Source: UBA6183 sp046314755 (lineage in GTDB: Bacteria; Bacteroidota; Bacteroidia; UKL13-3). Taken from it: a DNA stretch of 42,639 bases. Under the pieces are notes generated by a model. It worked only from the letters and a program-made list of their open reading frames with translations, was not told the origin of the DNA and made no database searches. This document shows positions 25,145-35,468 of the stretch, in pieces. The stretch covers positions 1 through 42,639 of the forward strand of contig JBKDBG010000048.1 of NCBI GenBank assembly GCA_046314755.1. Reading direction: 5' to 3'. Both the position numbers and the translations under genes were made by a program. Every line of letters starts with the position of its first letter. The stretch's first letter is position 1.

Positions 25145-26424
25145 ATCAATGTTTTAAGTTTACTGATAAACACATCAACATCTTGTTGGGTATTGTAAAT
25201 ATGAGTAGAAATACGCAAACTATTTAACCCGTTTTCGTGCACTTGTCGGATGCGTATTCGACTTTCCATAATTTTTTCATACAACTCCAAACTATCTTTT
25301 CCTTTCACCCTAAATCCTATTACTGCTCCCCTGCTTTTAGGTTCAACAGGAGTTAACATTTCAATACCATCACCTAATGCCAGCAATTGTTGTTGAGCAT
25401 ACGCTGCCAATGCAAAAATTCTATTGGTTATATTCTCTTGTCCAATTGCTTCAATAAATTCAATAGAAGCCACAACTCCTTTGCATAAACCACCGTTAAA
25501 TGTTCCGGCATAATATCGGTGGGCATTTACTGCGTAATCGCCCATTTGCGGGGGAACAGCAGCCATATTCCATTTACCGTTATCGCTTCCTGCTCCAACA
25601 AACCAAGGTTTTATTTTTTCAAAAGATTCTTTTTTTATATAAAGAAACCCGGTGCCTTTAGGACCAAGCATCCACTTATGACAACAAGTAGCGTAAGCAT
25701 CACAATTCATATCGTGTAAGTCAAGCTTCAACATTCCGGGTCCATGAGCACCATCAATAAATACAAACACACCTTTTTCTTGAGCCAGTTTTGTTATTTC
25801 TTTTACCGGTAAAATTTGCCCTTGAGTACATAAAATATGAGGTATGGCTATGGCCTTAGTTTTTGCATTCAACAACAAAGAAAATCGGTTTAAAGTGTCT
25901 TCGGCTGTTTTACCCGGAGGAAGGGCTTTTAACACAATACCCTTTTGTTTGGCAATGTTTAACCATGGAAAAGCATTGCCTCCATGTTCATGCGTGGTAA
26001 CGATTACTTCATCGCCTTTTTTCAACTCCAATCCATTACAAATAATATTTATACCTTCTGTTACATTTCGAGTGAGTACAATTTCATCTTGATGTGCACC
26101 AACAAAATCAGCAATTTTTTTACATGTATTTTCCCATCCGCCATAATTGCCTTCTTCATCGGCTTCCATCATTGCTTTTTGTGTTCGCTCAATTACGTAA
26201 TAGGGTGAAGGACCCATTGTTCCGTTATTCAGGTATAAAAAATCATTTTTTAACGGAAACTGCTTACGAACCATTTTCCAATAATCTTCCCCCAACTCAT
26301 TAGAAGAATTTAGCAGTGATAAATGACTGATTTCGTTTGCCGAAATCGTCTTTGGTAAAAACACAGATGCCAGCAGCGAGCCTGAAGTGAGTCGAAGAAA
26401 GTTTCTTCTATTTTGTATTTGCAT
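25141..26424 (-). CDS. Tat-exported class V PLP enzyme (aminotransferase/IPN-epimerase-like)
   Basis: A 427-residue protein. The N-terminus MQIQNRRNFLRLTSGSLLASVF contains RRNFLRL, a twin-arginine-type motif, followed by a short hydrophobic stretch, so export of the folded, cofactor-loaded enzyme is likely. The rest is a class V PLP fold: LNNGTMGPSPYYV, HEHGGNAFPW, FIDGAHGPG and the lysine in CCHKWMLGPKGTGFLYI near residue 250. Relatives include isopenicillin N epimerase and cysteine desulfurase-like enzymes; the substrate is unknown. It is convergent with mgtC (4-base overlap) and divergent from anmK. Confidence 0.85.
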   Translation of the reverse strand: MQIQNRRNFLRLTSGSLLASVFLPKTISANEISHLSLLNSSNELGEDYWKMVRKQFPLKNDFLYLNNGTMGPSPYYVIERTQKAMMEADEEGNYGGWENTCKKIADFVGAHQDEIVLTRNVTEGINIICNGLELKKGDEVIVTTHEHGGNAFPWLNIAKQKGIVLKALPPGKTAEDTLNRFSLLLNAKTKAIAIPHILCTQGQILPVKEITKLAQEKGVFVFIDGAHGPGMLKLDLHDMNCDAYATCCHKWMLGPKGTGFLYIKKESFEKIKPWFVGAGSDNGKWNMAAVPPQMGDYAVNAHRYYAGTFNGGLCKGVVASIEFIEAIGQENITNRIFALAAYAQQQLLALGDGIEMLTPVEPKSRGAVIGFRVKGKDSLELYEKIMESRIRIRQVHENGLNSLRISTHIYNTQQDVDVFISKLKTLI

Positions 26425-26519
26425 GATAGGGGAGTAAAACTATTCAAAGATGAATAATTGAATGCAGTGTACCTAACCTTACATTATTGATTTATGAAAT
26501 AATATCACACTTTTGTAAA

Positions 26520-27590
26520 ATGAATCGGGTTTTAACTGGTACGGTACTTGGAGTAATGTCTGGAACATCATTAGATGGAATGGATTTAGCCGTTTGTAAT
26601 TTCACTTATGAAAATAACAAATGGTCATTTCAGATGATGGTTGCCGAAACCATTCCATACTCTACAGATTGGTTGAATACTTTGCAACAACTGCATCAAG
26701 CAGGAGGTGCAGAGTTATGCAGAGTTGATATGGAGTACGGAAAATTAATTGGTGAACAATGCAAATCATTTATAAACAAACATCAATTAAAGGTTGATTT
26801 TATTGCTTCGCATGGACATACTATTTTTCATCAACCACATTTAGGATTTACCAAACAAATTGGGCATGGTGCAGCCATAGCCGCAGCAAGCGGTTTACCT
26901 ATTGTAAATGATTTTCGCTCACTCGATGTGGCACTGGGTGGGCAAGGCGCGCCTTTGGTACCTATTGGTGATGCTTTATTATTTGCTCAATATGATGCTT
27001 GTTTAAACTTAGGCGGGTTTGCCAACATCAGTTTTATGCAACAGCATAAAAGAATTGCATTTGATATTTGTCCATGTAATGTATTGCTCAACCATTTATC
27101 AAACCGTATAGGTATGGAATATGATAAAGGCGGATTGATTTCAGCAAGTGGAAAGATGAATGTCGCACTTTTTGATGATTTGAATGCATTACCTTTTTAC
27201 CAAAAAACAGGCGCAAAATCATTGGGAATAGAATGGGTTCATGCACAAATTTTTCCTTTATTTAACCAATATTCATACTTATCCGTTCAAGATCTTTTAG
27301 CTACGGTTAGCCATCATGTTGCACATCAAATCAGCCGGGTTTTAGCACAAGTTAATACCCACCAAGTGCTGGTAACAGGCGGTGGAGCCTACCATTCATA
27401 CTTAATAGAACTCATTAATGAATACAGTAAACTAAACATGGTGATACCCGATTCGGAGCTCATTGCATTTAAAGAAGCAATTATTTTCGCCCTTTTAGGC
27501 TTTTTAAGATGGCACGGAATGGAAAACTGTTTAAAGGATGTTACCGGTAGTTTTAGAAACAATTCAGGTGGAAGTATCTGGAGGAGCTAA
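26520..27590 (+). CDS. anmK: Anhydro-N-acetylmuramic acid kinase
   Basis: AnmK phosphorylates 1,6-anhydro-MurNAc released from peptidoglycan, giving MurNAc-6-phosphate in cell-wall recycling. The ATP-binding signature VLGVMSGTSLDGMDLAVC lies at the N-terminus, followed by DFIASHGHTIFHQP, GHGAAIAAASGLPIVNDFRSLDVALGGQGAPLVPIGD and the C-terminal VLVTGGGAYHSYLIELI. It is 356 residues, near the usual 360-370. The ATG at 26520 is preferred over the TTG at 26487, which would add MIYEIISHFCK with no family support. No MurQ or other recycling gene is adjacent, so it is transcribed alone. Confidence 0.95.
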   Translation: MNRVLTGTVLGVMSGTSLDGMDLAVCNFTYENNKWSFQMMVAETIPYSTDWLNTLQQLHQAGGAELCRVDMEYGKLIGEQCKSFINKHQLKVDFIASHGHTIFHQPHLGFTKQIGHGAAIAAASGLPIVNDFRSLDVALGGQGAPLVPIGDALLFAQYDACLNLGGFANISFMQQHKRIAFDICPCNVLLNHLSNRIGMEYDKGGLISASGKMNVALFDDLNALPFYQKTGAKSLGIEWVHAQIFPLFNQYSYLSVQDLLATVSHHVAHQISRVLAQVNTHQVLVTGGGAYHSYLIELINEYSKLNMVIPDSELIAFKEAIIFALLGFLRWHGMENCLKDVTGSFRNNSGGSIWRS

Positions 27591-27697
27591 ATGTCGCATT
27601 TTATTAATAATACTTAAATTTTTACCAAATAAACCATTAAATCCGCAACTCACATAAAATGCATTCCCATTCAAAAGGTAAAGCTACGTTCCAGATA

Positions 27698-27769
27698 AAT
27701 TGAAATGAATTAAGCTCGTTTTCAACCAATTTCGTAAGCTCAATCAACTACCCCTTGAATTGAAATGAA
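27698..27769 (+). repeat. 12-bp direct repeat in the leader of the giant surface protein gene
   Basis: AATTGAAATGAA occurs at 27698-27709 and again at 27758-27769, where its ATG is the start codon. The first copy also holds an ATG but is followed in frame by a stop (GAATTAAGC reads GAA TTA AGC onward out of the main frame). It could be a regulatory leader repeat, or coincidence. Confidence 0.2.
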
Positions 27770-30700
27770 AATTGTTAATGTTACGGGCAAAGCTCTTAGA
27801 TGGGCTGTGCTTGTGCTTTGCATGGTAATGAATACCCTGATTATCCATGCACAAGTAAATAAAACCTGTGTTTCTTCAGGTGATTGGAGCAATCCATCCA
27901 TTTGGAGTCCTTCAGGAGTTCCGGCTAATGTGGACCGAGTGCTGATTAATGCCGGAGTAAACCTTACGGTTAACGGAACCTTCACTTGTGACAGTATTTA
28001 TTTCGTGGCAGGCTCCACGAATGCATCCATTAGTATTTCCGGCACGAACCAACTCACAGTAACAGGTGGGATTAGATATTCGAATCCAACTGCAAATTCA
28101 ACTCAGCTTATAGATGTGGGTGCGGGTCAATTAACCTGTGAAGGGATAAACATGGTAAATGTTTCTAATGGTAGGATTAACAGAATAAACGCTTCTACAG
28201 GGACCATCACTTGTAATGGAGATTTAATCACAGCAGGAAGTGCAGCTGCAGAGAACGTAATTAATTTTAGTGGAAACGGACGATTTCTCCTAAGTGGAGC
28301 TTGGACAAATACAACTAATACGTACACAACCGCTACTTCAAGTTTTGAATATATTGGAACTTCAGCTCAAACAATAATTAGCCGAACCTACAATAAACTC
28401 ATACTTTCGGGTAGCATCAAGAGCGCACCTGCAACTGGAACAATAACTGTAAACGATTCGCTTATCGTAAGACCTAATGCAACATTAGATAATCTTTTAA
28501 GCGCCAACTTAATCTTGAATGGTGTTTTTTATATTCAAGGTACATATACCGAAGGAAGCACAAATGGGAACGTTACTTTAGTAGGTTTGGTGCATATTAC
28601 CCCAACAGGGACTTTTAATGCTACCGTTGGGGAATCATTTGTGATAAGAGGTGGCATTTTAAATGAAGGAACATTTAACTCTGGAACCGGAACTTTTACC
28701 TTTGGCACAAACAACCAATCCATTATCGGGAACCGACTTATGGTGTTTAGAGGTGGGTTAACGGTAAGTGGTATTACACTCTCTAATGAAGACTCTGTGC
28801 AGGTTAATGGAACCTTCACTGTTGGCACAGGAGCCAATTTTATAAACACCGCTAATGCCTATTTAAGTTTAAGAGGAGCAACAAGCATTATCAACCTAAC
28901 AGCTTCGGCAAGTGGCAATATTGTTGAATATGCACGCTCGGCCAATACGCAAAGTATTTTTGGAACAACTTATCAAACTCTACGGGTATTGAATGGTTCA
29001 ACCAAAACGGTTATCACCAATAATTTAACCGTAAACACCCAACTGGAGGTTGGCTCTGGTACAATACTGGCTATGGGTGCATTAAGCTTAAGTATGGCCA
29101 CTAATGCCACATTAACAGGAACAGGAAATTTAACTACCACAAATACCTCCGCTAATCCTTTACCATCAGGAAGAACTTGGCCCTTTAATACAATAACTTA
29201 TTCAAATACAAACTCTCAAACTATTGTTTCAGGCACTTACAATGATTTAACTTCAAGTGCAGGAGCAAGAATATTTGCTTCAACAGATACCATTCATATT
29301 TTAGGCACATTTACACCCGGCACAAATGCCTACACTGTTACTGGAAGTACCGTTCGTTTTAATCGTTCAAGTGCACAAAATGTACCTGCCATGAGTTACA
29401 ATAATTTGGTAATTGCCGGAGGAAGTACAAAAACAGTTACTACAAACGCCACATTTAGTATTGCAGGAAACTTAAATGTTGTGTCAGGGAATACATTAGT
29501 ACTAGGTGCAATTGCCCTTACAGGTGCAACATTAACCAACAGCGGCACTGGTGTAATTACCACAGCAACTACAACAGCAGCATTACCAACAGGAAGAACT
29601 TGGACAAGCACCATCAGATACATTTCAACATCAGCTCAAAGTTTAATTGCGGGAACATATAACAATAGTTTAGAACTTCAGGGTAGTGGTTCAATCAAAA
29701 CTGCAAGCGGTAATATCACCATCAATAACAATTTAGCCATCGACCCAAATGTAACCATGGCAATGGGCACAAACCAATTGCTCGGTACATTTACAACTTC
29801 AGGTTCAGGTTCGCTTTCAACACAAAATACTACATCAACTCCCATCCCGGTAAATAGAACTTGGTCATTCACTGTGAATTATTCAAGCTCTTCTGCCCAA
29901 ACTATTGTAAGTGGTAATTACAATAATTTAAATGGAACCGGAGGAAACAGAACATTAAGCAGCTCAGGCACAATAGGGATAGCCGGAACATTTACACCGG
30001 GTGCAGGAACATATACAACAACGAATAGTACCATAGCATTTAATGGAGCAGGAAGTCAAACCATTAATGCGTTTACGTACAACAATCTTACTTCATCAGG
30101 TGATGGTGCCCGAACCTTAGCAAGCGGAACCATTACAGTGAATGGCAATTTTACGAGTGGCACAAACGCTTACACTGTTACAGGTAACACGTTTCTTTTA
30201 AACGGCTCAACACAAAACTTTGGCGGTACATTTAACAATTTAACATTAGGGGGAACGAATACCAAAACTGCTAATGCCAATGTGAATGTTGCAGGCACAC
30301 TTACCATAAACAATAGCATTACCATGGATATGGGTAATAGTTTTGTATTAGGAGGCAGCTTAACCACAATTACCAATAATGGAACAATTAGAACCGGTGT
30401 AGCAACTACAACCAGCTCAAGCCCAATACCGGCAGGAAGAACTTGGGGAGGTTCTGTAGAATATACAGGAAGCTTATCACAAACAGCAGTATCCGGAACC
30501 TATAATAACCTTATCATTAATGGAAGTGGAGGCGCAGTTGCAGGAGGTAACATTACAGTGAACGGTAATTTAAATTTAGGAGCAAACCCGAATAACAATA
30601 GAGGTGTTTTAGAAATGACCATTGCTTATGGACAATATGCCTCTGTAAATAACACCAATAGCACCGGTATTTACAATGATTTAAATTCATACGTACTTAC

Positions 30701-33700
30701 CATGGGACCGAGTTCCTCAACAATTGGGAATGGAGACGTAACCGGTAAAATAAGAAGAACAACGATTGCCAACGGTACAACATACACATTTGGTAATACT
30801 AATACCCAACTTACATTTAACGGAACCTCATTGCCTTCACAAATTACGGTGGTTGCTACAAGAGGTGACGAAGGGCTTCATGTTGATAAAGGCAATTCTG
30901 TAAGACGTTTGTATCAGGTTTTACGAACCGGAGGGAATACCCCAACAACAATGAATATTAGACTTGCCTATGACGATACAGAATTAAACGGCAACACAGA
31001 AAATAATTTAATTTTATGGGATCATCATCTGCCTTATGGAGGAATCACACCTCATGAGCATGGAAAAACAAATCAAAATACTGCTCAAAATTGGGTTGAA
31101 TTAAGTAGCCATGGGGTATTGTATTTAGCTTCAGAAGGTGATGCAGCCTTTACAAAATATTGGATGATATCAAATAAAGTTTCTGTTGATACAACTTGGC
31201 TTGGAGCAGTTCCCGGAGGTTCTTGGAATATACCTTCCAACTGGAGCACCGGTGTTGTGCCTCCTTCCAATACCAAAATAGTAGTTCCGGATTCATCAAC
31301 TACTCCGAACGATCCTGTTATAACGGGTACTGTAACTATCGGTACCATGGAGATTAGGCCCAATGGTTTCGTGAATGGTTCCGGAGGAACACTTGTTTTA
31401 ACCGGAGGACCTGCTATTAATGGTGGCGCAGGTACTTGGATAAATAACGGCAACTTTAATGCAGGAACGGGCACTGTTGTTTTTGATAATAGTGATGCTA
31501 CAATTGCAGGCACTACAACGTTTAATAATGTTACAGTAAACGCATCAAGAAGGGTTACATTACAAAGTGGAAGCAATATTAGGATTGCAGGAGCGCTTTC
31601 TAACAACGGAACGATAGATGCGGCAACTAATAATAATACCATTGAATTTACAGGTAATAATCAAAACATACCTAATCCAAACGGAACTACCCCCGGTTAT
31701 AGAAACTTGGTGCTTTCTGGCACAAATCCAACTTTGCCAACCACGCTTGATGTAAGTGGTAACCTAACCATCAATACAAGTGCAAGTTTTACGGGCAACA
31801 CCTTGGTTATGCGCGGTAATTCGCAACAAACCATCGATGGTAGTTCAACACCGAACTTTAATAATGTAACCATCAACAATGTTGAGGGTTTAATTACTTC
31901 ATTCAATCCTACCATAAACGGTACTCTTACTTTTACAAATGGGAAATTGGATGTAGCAGGTAAAACCCTTACGATTGGAGGTAATGTTATAAACACCGTA
32001 AGTGGTGGAATAAAAGCAGGGGCTGGAACCAATGTGATTGTAAACAATAATGTTGCAAGAAGTTTAAGTTTTGACCAAACAACCCGCGGAACAACCAATA
32101 GGATTAATTCATTTACCAATAACAGCTCAAGTCAAACCACTACAATTGCCAACGAGTTACAAGTAACGGGAACAATCACACCAACTTCGGGAACATTAAA
32201 TGCGAATGGCAACCTTATATTGGTATCAAATTTACAAGGAACTGCGAGAATAGCTCAAGGAACAGGCAGCTACATTACAGGAAATGTAACTACACAAAGA
32301 TTTATTCCGGCTGTTGCAAGAAGGTGGCGGTTTTTATCAAGTCCATCAACCAACAGCACCGTTGAAGATTGGAGAGGCGAAATTTTTATTACAGGTCCGG
32401 GTACAGGTAACACGATTGGGGCCACCAACTCAAACGGGTTTGATGCCACACAGAACAATGCGGCAGGTATTTTTTGGTATGATGAAACATTAATTACCGG
32501 TAATTCAAATACCGGTTGGACATCACCTGCGAACACATCACACGTGCTTACACCTGGAAGAGGATACCGAGTTTTTGTTCGTGGCGATAGAAGTGATATT
32601 TCAAGAATAACATCAAGCAATGGTACACAAAATGAAGTTACTTTAAATGTTGTGAACCCGGTGAACAGAGGCGATATTGTGATGCCGGTTAGTTATACTA
32701 ACTCCGGCATTCCTGATAATGACGGTTGGAACCTGGTGGGTAATCCATATCCAAGTGCATTTGATTGGGACGCTTTTCATGATGCAGGTCGCTCGGGAAA
32801 TAATGGTACGAATTATACCAATATTTCTCCAACCATTTGGGTACTCGATCCGGTTGATAATAACTTTAAATTTTATAATGCACTAACAAATGCAGGAACA
32901 ATAGATGGTGGTTTAATTGCCCAAGGGCAAGCATTTTGGATTAAAGCAGTTGGAACAGGAGCTGCCATGACATTTAGAGAAACATTTAAAACAGCAAATA
33001 ACACAACTGATATGTTTAAATCAGTTGAAGGTGGCGGATTTAAAATTAGGGTTTCAAGAGACACTTTAAATGCTGATGAAATGATTGTAAAATATATTTC
33101 AGGCTCAACCACCAATAATGATTATTATGATGTAACTAAACTCGGTACAGCCGTACATATTAGCGCTTGGGGAGCTGATAGTGTACTTCTTTCCTTATCG
33201 GCAAGACCGCTTACTACCATAAATGATACAATTCGGTTGTATATTTCTGCAACCAGTTCAGGTGCATATACCATGAATTTCAGTAATTCAGAAGCAATTG
33301 CCATTTTAGATCAAGTACTTTTGGTAGATAAGTTTACCAACAACGTGATTGATCTAAAACAAACCAACAATTACTCATTTAACATCAGCAACACAAATAA
33401 TAATACATTTGGATACAACCGATTTTATATTGTGGTAGCTAACAATAATGCTCTACCGGTTCAAATGCTTGCATTTAATGCTAATAAAGAAAACGGTAAA
33501 GTGAAATTATCGTGGGCTACTGCAGTTGAAAAAAACAGCAGCCATTTCGTGATTGAACACTCAATTAATGGCACCTCATTTACTAAAATTGGGGAGGCAA
33601 AAGCGAAAGGTAACAACCTTGTTCTTACCCATTATCAATTCACGCATGAACAGCCTGAAGTAATGAATTATTACAGGTTGAAACAAGTTGATATGGATGG

Positions 33701-33998
33701 CACATTTACCTATTCACCAATTGTAAAAGTTGATTTTAATGAACAAGAAAATACCATTGAAGATCCATTAAAAATCTATCCAATACCTGCACGTGAATTT
33801 GTTACCATTGAATTGGGAGATCAAAGCGTGATTGAATCGTTGGCATTATATGATATGAATGGAATGGAAATAAGTTATCAAAATCCAAATACCAAGTCGT
33901 ATCAACTGCCTTTAGAAAACCTCAATATCGGCATTTACCTAATTGAAATAACCGACCAATTTGGTACGGTATTCAGAAGAAAAATTATCAAAGAATAG
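27765..33998 (+). CDS. Giant (2077-residue) repetitive T9SS type A surface protein
   Basis: A secreted protein of 2077 residues. A signal peptide (MKIVNVTGKALRWAVLVLCM, cleavage after IIHA at residue 29) precedes GDWSNPSIWSPSGVPANVDRV, a Bacteroidota adhesin start motif that recurs near residue 1143 (GSWNIPSNWSTGVVPPSN). Residues 60-1100 and 1200-1500 are low-complexity Thr/Ser/Asn/Gly beta-strand repeats of the type SAQTIVSGTYNNL and LASGTITVNGNF, suggesting a beta-helix. Near 1518 comes ARRWRFLSSPSTNS and near 1657 VGNPYPSAFDWD, seen in T9SS cargoes. A fibronectin-like segment (FNANKENGKVKLSWATAVEKN) precedes the type A sorting domain from about 2000 (IYPIPAREFVTIEL to FRRKIIKE). A strong terminator follows. 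It is probably an adhesin or matrix protein. Confidence 0.9.
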   Translation: MKIVNVTGKALRWAVLVLCMVMNTLIIHAQVNKTCVSSGDWSNPSIWSPSGVPANVDRVLINAGVNLTVNGTFTCDSIYFVAGSTNASISISGTNQLTVTGGIRYSNPTANSTQLIDVGAGQLTCEGINMVNVSNGRINRINASTGTITCNGDLITAGSAAAENVINFSGNGRFLLSGAWTNTTNTYTTATSSFEYIGTSAQTIISRTYNKLILSGSIKSAPATGTITVNDSLIVRPNATLDNLLSANLILNGVFYIQGTYTEGSTNGNVTLVGLVHITPTGTFNATVGESFVIRGGILNEGTFNSGTGTFTFGTNNQSIIGNRLMVFRGGLTVSGITLSNEDSVQVNGTFTVGTGANFINTANAYLSLRGATSIINLTASASGNIVEYARSANTQSIFGTTYQTLRVLNGSTKTVITNNLTVNTQLEVGSGTILAMGALSLSMATNATLTGTGNLTTTNTSANPLPSGRTWPFNTITYSNTNSQTIVSGTYNDLTSSAGARIFASTDTIHILGTFTPGTNAYTVTGSTVRFNRSSAQNVPAMSYNNLVIAGGSTKTVTTNATFSIAGNLNVVSGNTLVLGAIALTGATLTNSGTGVITTATTTAALPTGRTWTSTIRYISTSAQSLIAGTYNNSLELQGSGSIKTASGNITINNNLAIDPNVTMAMGTNQLLGTFTTSGSGSLSTQNTTSTPIPVNRTWSFTVNYSSSSAQTIVSGNYNNLNGTGGNRTLSSSGTIGIAGTFTPGAGTYTTTNSTIAFNGAGSQTINAFTYNNLTSSGDGARTLASGTITVNGNFTSGTNAYTVTGNTFLLNGSTQNFGGTFNNLTLGGTNTKTANANVNVAGTLTINNSITMDMGNSFVLGGSLTTITNNGTIRTGVATTTSSSPIPAGRTWGGSVEYTGSLSQTAVSGTYNNLIINGSGGAVAGGNITVNGNLNLGANPNNNRGVLEMTIAYGQYASVNNTNSTGIYNDLNSYVLTMGPSSSTIGNGDVTGKIRRTTIANGTTYTFGNTNTQLTFNGTSLPSQITVVATRGDEGLHVDKGNSVRRLYQVLRTGGNTPTTMNIRLAYDDTELNGNTENNLILWDHHLPYGGITPHEHGKTNQNTAQNWVELSSHGVLYLASEGDAAFTKYWMISNKVSVDTTWLGAVPGGSWNIPSNWSTGVVPPSNTKIVVPDSSTTPNDPVITGTVTIGTMEIRPNGFVNGSGGTLVLTGGPAINGGAGTWINNGNFNAGTGTVVFDNSDATIAGTTTFNNVTVNASRRVTLQSGSNIRIAGALSNNGTIDAATNNNTIEFTGNNQNIPNPNGTTPGYRNLVLSGTNPTLPTTLDVSGNLTINTSASFTGNTLVMRGNSQQTIDGSSTPNFNNVTINNVEGLITSFNPTINGTLTFTNGKLDVAGKTLTIGGNVINTVSGGIKAGAGTNVIVNNNVARSLSFDQTTRGTTNRINSFTNNSSSQTTTIANELQVTGTITPTSGTLNANGNLILVSNLQGTARIAQGTGSYITGNVTTQRFIPAVARRWRFLSSPSTNSTVEDWRGEIFITGPGTGNTIGATNSNGFDATQNNAAGIFWYDETLITGNSNTGWTSPANTSHVLTPGRGYRVFVRGDRSDISRITSSNGTQNEVTLNVVNPVNRGDIVMPVSYTNSGIPDNDGWNLVGNPYPSAFDWDAFHDAGRSGNNGTNYTNISPTIWVLDPVDNNFKFYNALTNAGTIDGGLIAQGQAFWIKAVGTGAAMTFRETFKTANNTTDMFKSVEGGGFKIRVSRDTLNADEMIVKYISGSTTNNDYYDVTKLGTAVHISAWGADSVLLSLSARPLTTINDTIRLYISATSSGAYTMNFSNSEAIAILDQVLLVDKFTNNVIDLKQTNNYSFNISNTNNNTFGYNRFYIVVANNNALPVQMLAFNANKENGKVKLSWATAVEKNSSHFVIEHSINGTSFTKIGEAKAKGNNLVLTHYQFTHEQPEVMNYYRLKQVDMDGTFTYSPIVKVDFNEQENTIEDPLKIYPIPAREFVTIELGDQSVIESLALYDMNGMEISYQNPNTKSYQLPLENLNIGIYLIEITDQFGTVFRRKIIKE

Positions 33999-34001
33999 CG
34001 C

Positions 34002-34036
34002 AAAGCCCTGATTTACTGAAAATCAGGGCTTTTTTC
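34002..34036 (+). terminator. Rho-independent terminator of the giant surface protein gene
   Basis: A perfect 13-bp stem (34002-34014 with 34020-34032; core AGCCCTGAT/ATCAGGGCT), 5-base loop and a T-run to 34035, immediately after the stop of the giant gene. Confidence 0.92.
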
Positions 34037-34079
34037 GTTTAAAACCTGATTTTTATCGGCACATCTGTTTTTTAGGTTG

Positions 34080-34094
34080 GCAATTGTAAATTGC
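34080..34094. promoter_or_regulatory. Inverted repeat in the dehydrogenase leader
   Basis: GCAATT (34080-34085) and AATTGC (34089-34094) are perfect arms around a 3-base spacer, 21 bases before the ATG at 34116. A possible operator; no regulator is adjacent. Confidence 0.25.
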
Positions 34095-34115
34095 GGCTCG
34101 AATAAAAAACACAAC

Positions 34116-35378
34116 ATGTCGACTCAAATATTAAAACTCATCAAACGTTACGAAGAGAAACAACCTGAAATTGTTTTTGAATGGAAAGACAGTGAAACAG
34201 AAGCTGAAGGTTGGGTGGTGATTAATTCATTACGCGGAGGTGCTGCCGGAGGCGGAACTCGTATGCGCAAAGGATTAAATAAACATGAGGTTACTTCTTT
34301 GGCTAAAACCATGGAAATAAAATTTACCGTAGCAGGCCCTGCAATAGGTGGTGCAAAATCAGGCATCAACTTTGATCCTGCTGATCCTCGTAAAAAAGGA
34401 GTATTGGAACGTTGGTACAAAGCAGTAATGCCATTGTTGAAGAATTACTACGGTACAGGTGGCGATTTAAACGTGGATGAAATACATGAAGTAATTCCAA
34501 TTACTGAAAAATATGGGTTGTTGCACCCGCAAGAAGGTGTTGTAAACGGACACTTTAATGTGGATGAAACCGAAAAACAAAAACGTATTAATAACTTACG
34601 TACCGGTGTTTCCAAGGTGTTGGATGATGCGAGGTTTTCGCCTGATACCACTAAAAAATATGTAGTAGCCGATATGATTACAGGTTGGGGTGTGGCAGAA
34701 GCTGTTCGTCATTTTTATGATTTTTGGGGACCAAATTTTGCTTACAAACGTGCCATCATTCAAGGTTGGGGAAATGTTGCGGCTGCGGCTGCCTATTACT
34801 TATCACAAATGAATGTAATGGTTGTGGGGATTATTGACAGAGAAGGTGGATTACTGAATAACAACGGTTTTAGTAAAGAACAAATCAAACAATTATTTAT
34901 TGAGCGTGACGGCAATAAATTATCACAAGCTACTTGTAAAAACATGGGCTTAGATTTTATGCCTTACGATGAGATTAATGAAAAAATCTGGAGCATTGGG
35001 GCTGATATTTTTATTCCGGCTGCTGCCTCAAGAATGATTACACAAGCACAGTTAGATACCATGATTGAAAATGATTTGGATGTGATTTCATGTGGAGCTA
35101 ATGTGCCTTTTGCAGATAGTGAAATATTTTTAGGGCCAATTGGTAATAATGCAGATGACCGTGTTGCGGTTATTCCTGATTTTATTGCAAACTGTGGCAT
35201 GGCGCGTACCTTCGCATATTGCATGAGCGAAGAATTCCAACTAAATGATGAAGCGATATTTAAAGATGCATCCGTAACCATTCGCCAAGCCTTAATGCGC
35301 TTAAATCAATTTAATCCTAAACGTACCGGTTTACTCAAAAAAGGATTAGAAATGAGTTTGGTGAATTTGGTGAAGTAG
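34116..35378 (+). CDS. Glu/Leu/Phe/Val dehydrogenase
   Basis: A 420-residue NAD(P)-dependent oxidative deaminase of the Glu/Leu/Phe/Val dehydrogenase superfamily. The dimerisation and substrate domain is clear: RGGAAGGGTRMRKG, MEIKFTVAGPAIGGAKSGINFDP with the catalytic lysine in GGAKSG, then TGGDLNVDE. The Rossmann domain follows (AIIQGWGNVAAAAAYYL, IIDREGG) and the C-terminal helices (FIPAAASRMIT, DFIANCGM). The exact amino acid cannot be fixed. The ATG at 34116 (MSTQILKL) is preferred over a TTG at 34077. It lies 90 bases before kynureninase, on the same strand, with a hairpin between them. Confidence 0.9.
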   Translation: MSTQILKLIKRYEEKQPEIVFEWKDSETEAEGWVVINSLRGGAAGGGTRMRKGLNKHEVTSLAKTMEIKFTVAGPAIGGAKSGINFDPADPRKKGVLERWYKAVMPLLKNYYGTGGDLNVDEIHEVIPITEKYGLLHPQEGVVNGHFNVDETEKQKRINNLRTGVSKVLDDARFSPDTTKKYVVADMITGWGVAEAVRHFYDFWGPNFAYKRAIIQGWGNVAAAAAYYLSQMNVMVVGIIDREGGLLNNNGFSKEQIKQLFIERDGNKLSQATCKNMGLDFMPYDEINEKIWSIGADIFIPAAASRMITQAQLDTMIENDLDVISCGANVPFADSEIFLGPIGNNADDRVAVIPDFIANCGMARTFAYCMSEEFQLNDEAIFKDASVTIRQALMRLNQFNPKRTGLLKKGLEMSLVNLVK

Positions 35379-35398
35379 GAAATATTACATTTGAAAAT

Positions 35399-35439
35399 AA
35401 ATGCTGAATGTTAGGTTGAAAAATCTAGATTCAGCATTT
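35399..35439 (+). terminator. Hairpin between the dehydrogenase and kynureninase genes
   Basis: Perfect 11-bp arms AAATGCTGAAT (35399-35409) and ATTCAGCATTT (35429-35439) around a 19-base loop, 21 bases after the dehydrogenase stop. It has no long U-tract, so it may be a weak terminator or an mRNA-stability or attenuation element rather than a full stop. Confidence 0.55.
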
Positions 35440-35468
35440 ATAGTATTAATAAGAAAGTAATAACAAGC

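Noticed and set aside
31085..31642. Minus-strand 185-residue open frame inside the giant surface protein
   Set aside because: An antisense shadow of Thr/Asn-rich codons; other long shadows (31697-32119, 28535-28849) occur in the same gene for the same reason.
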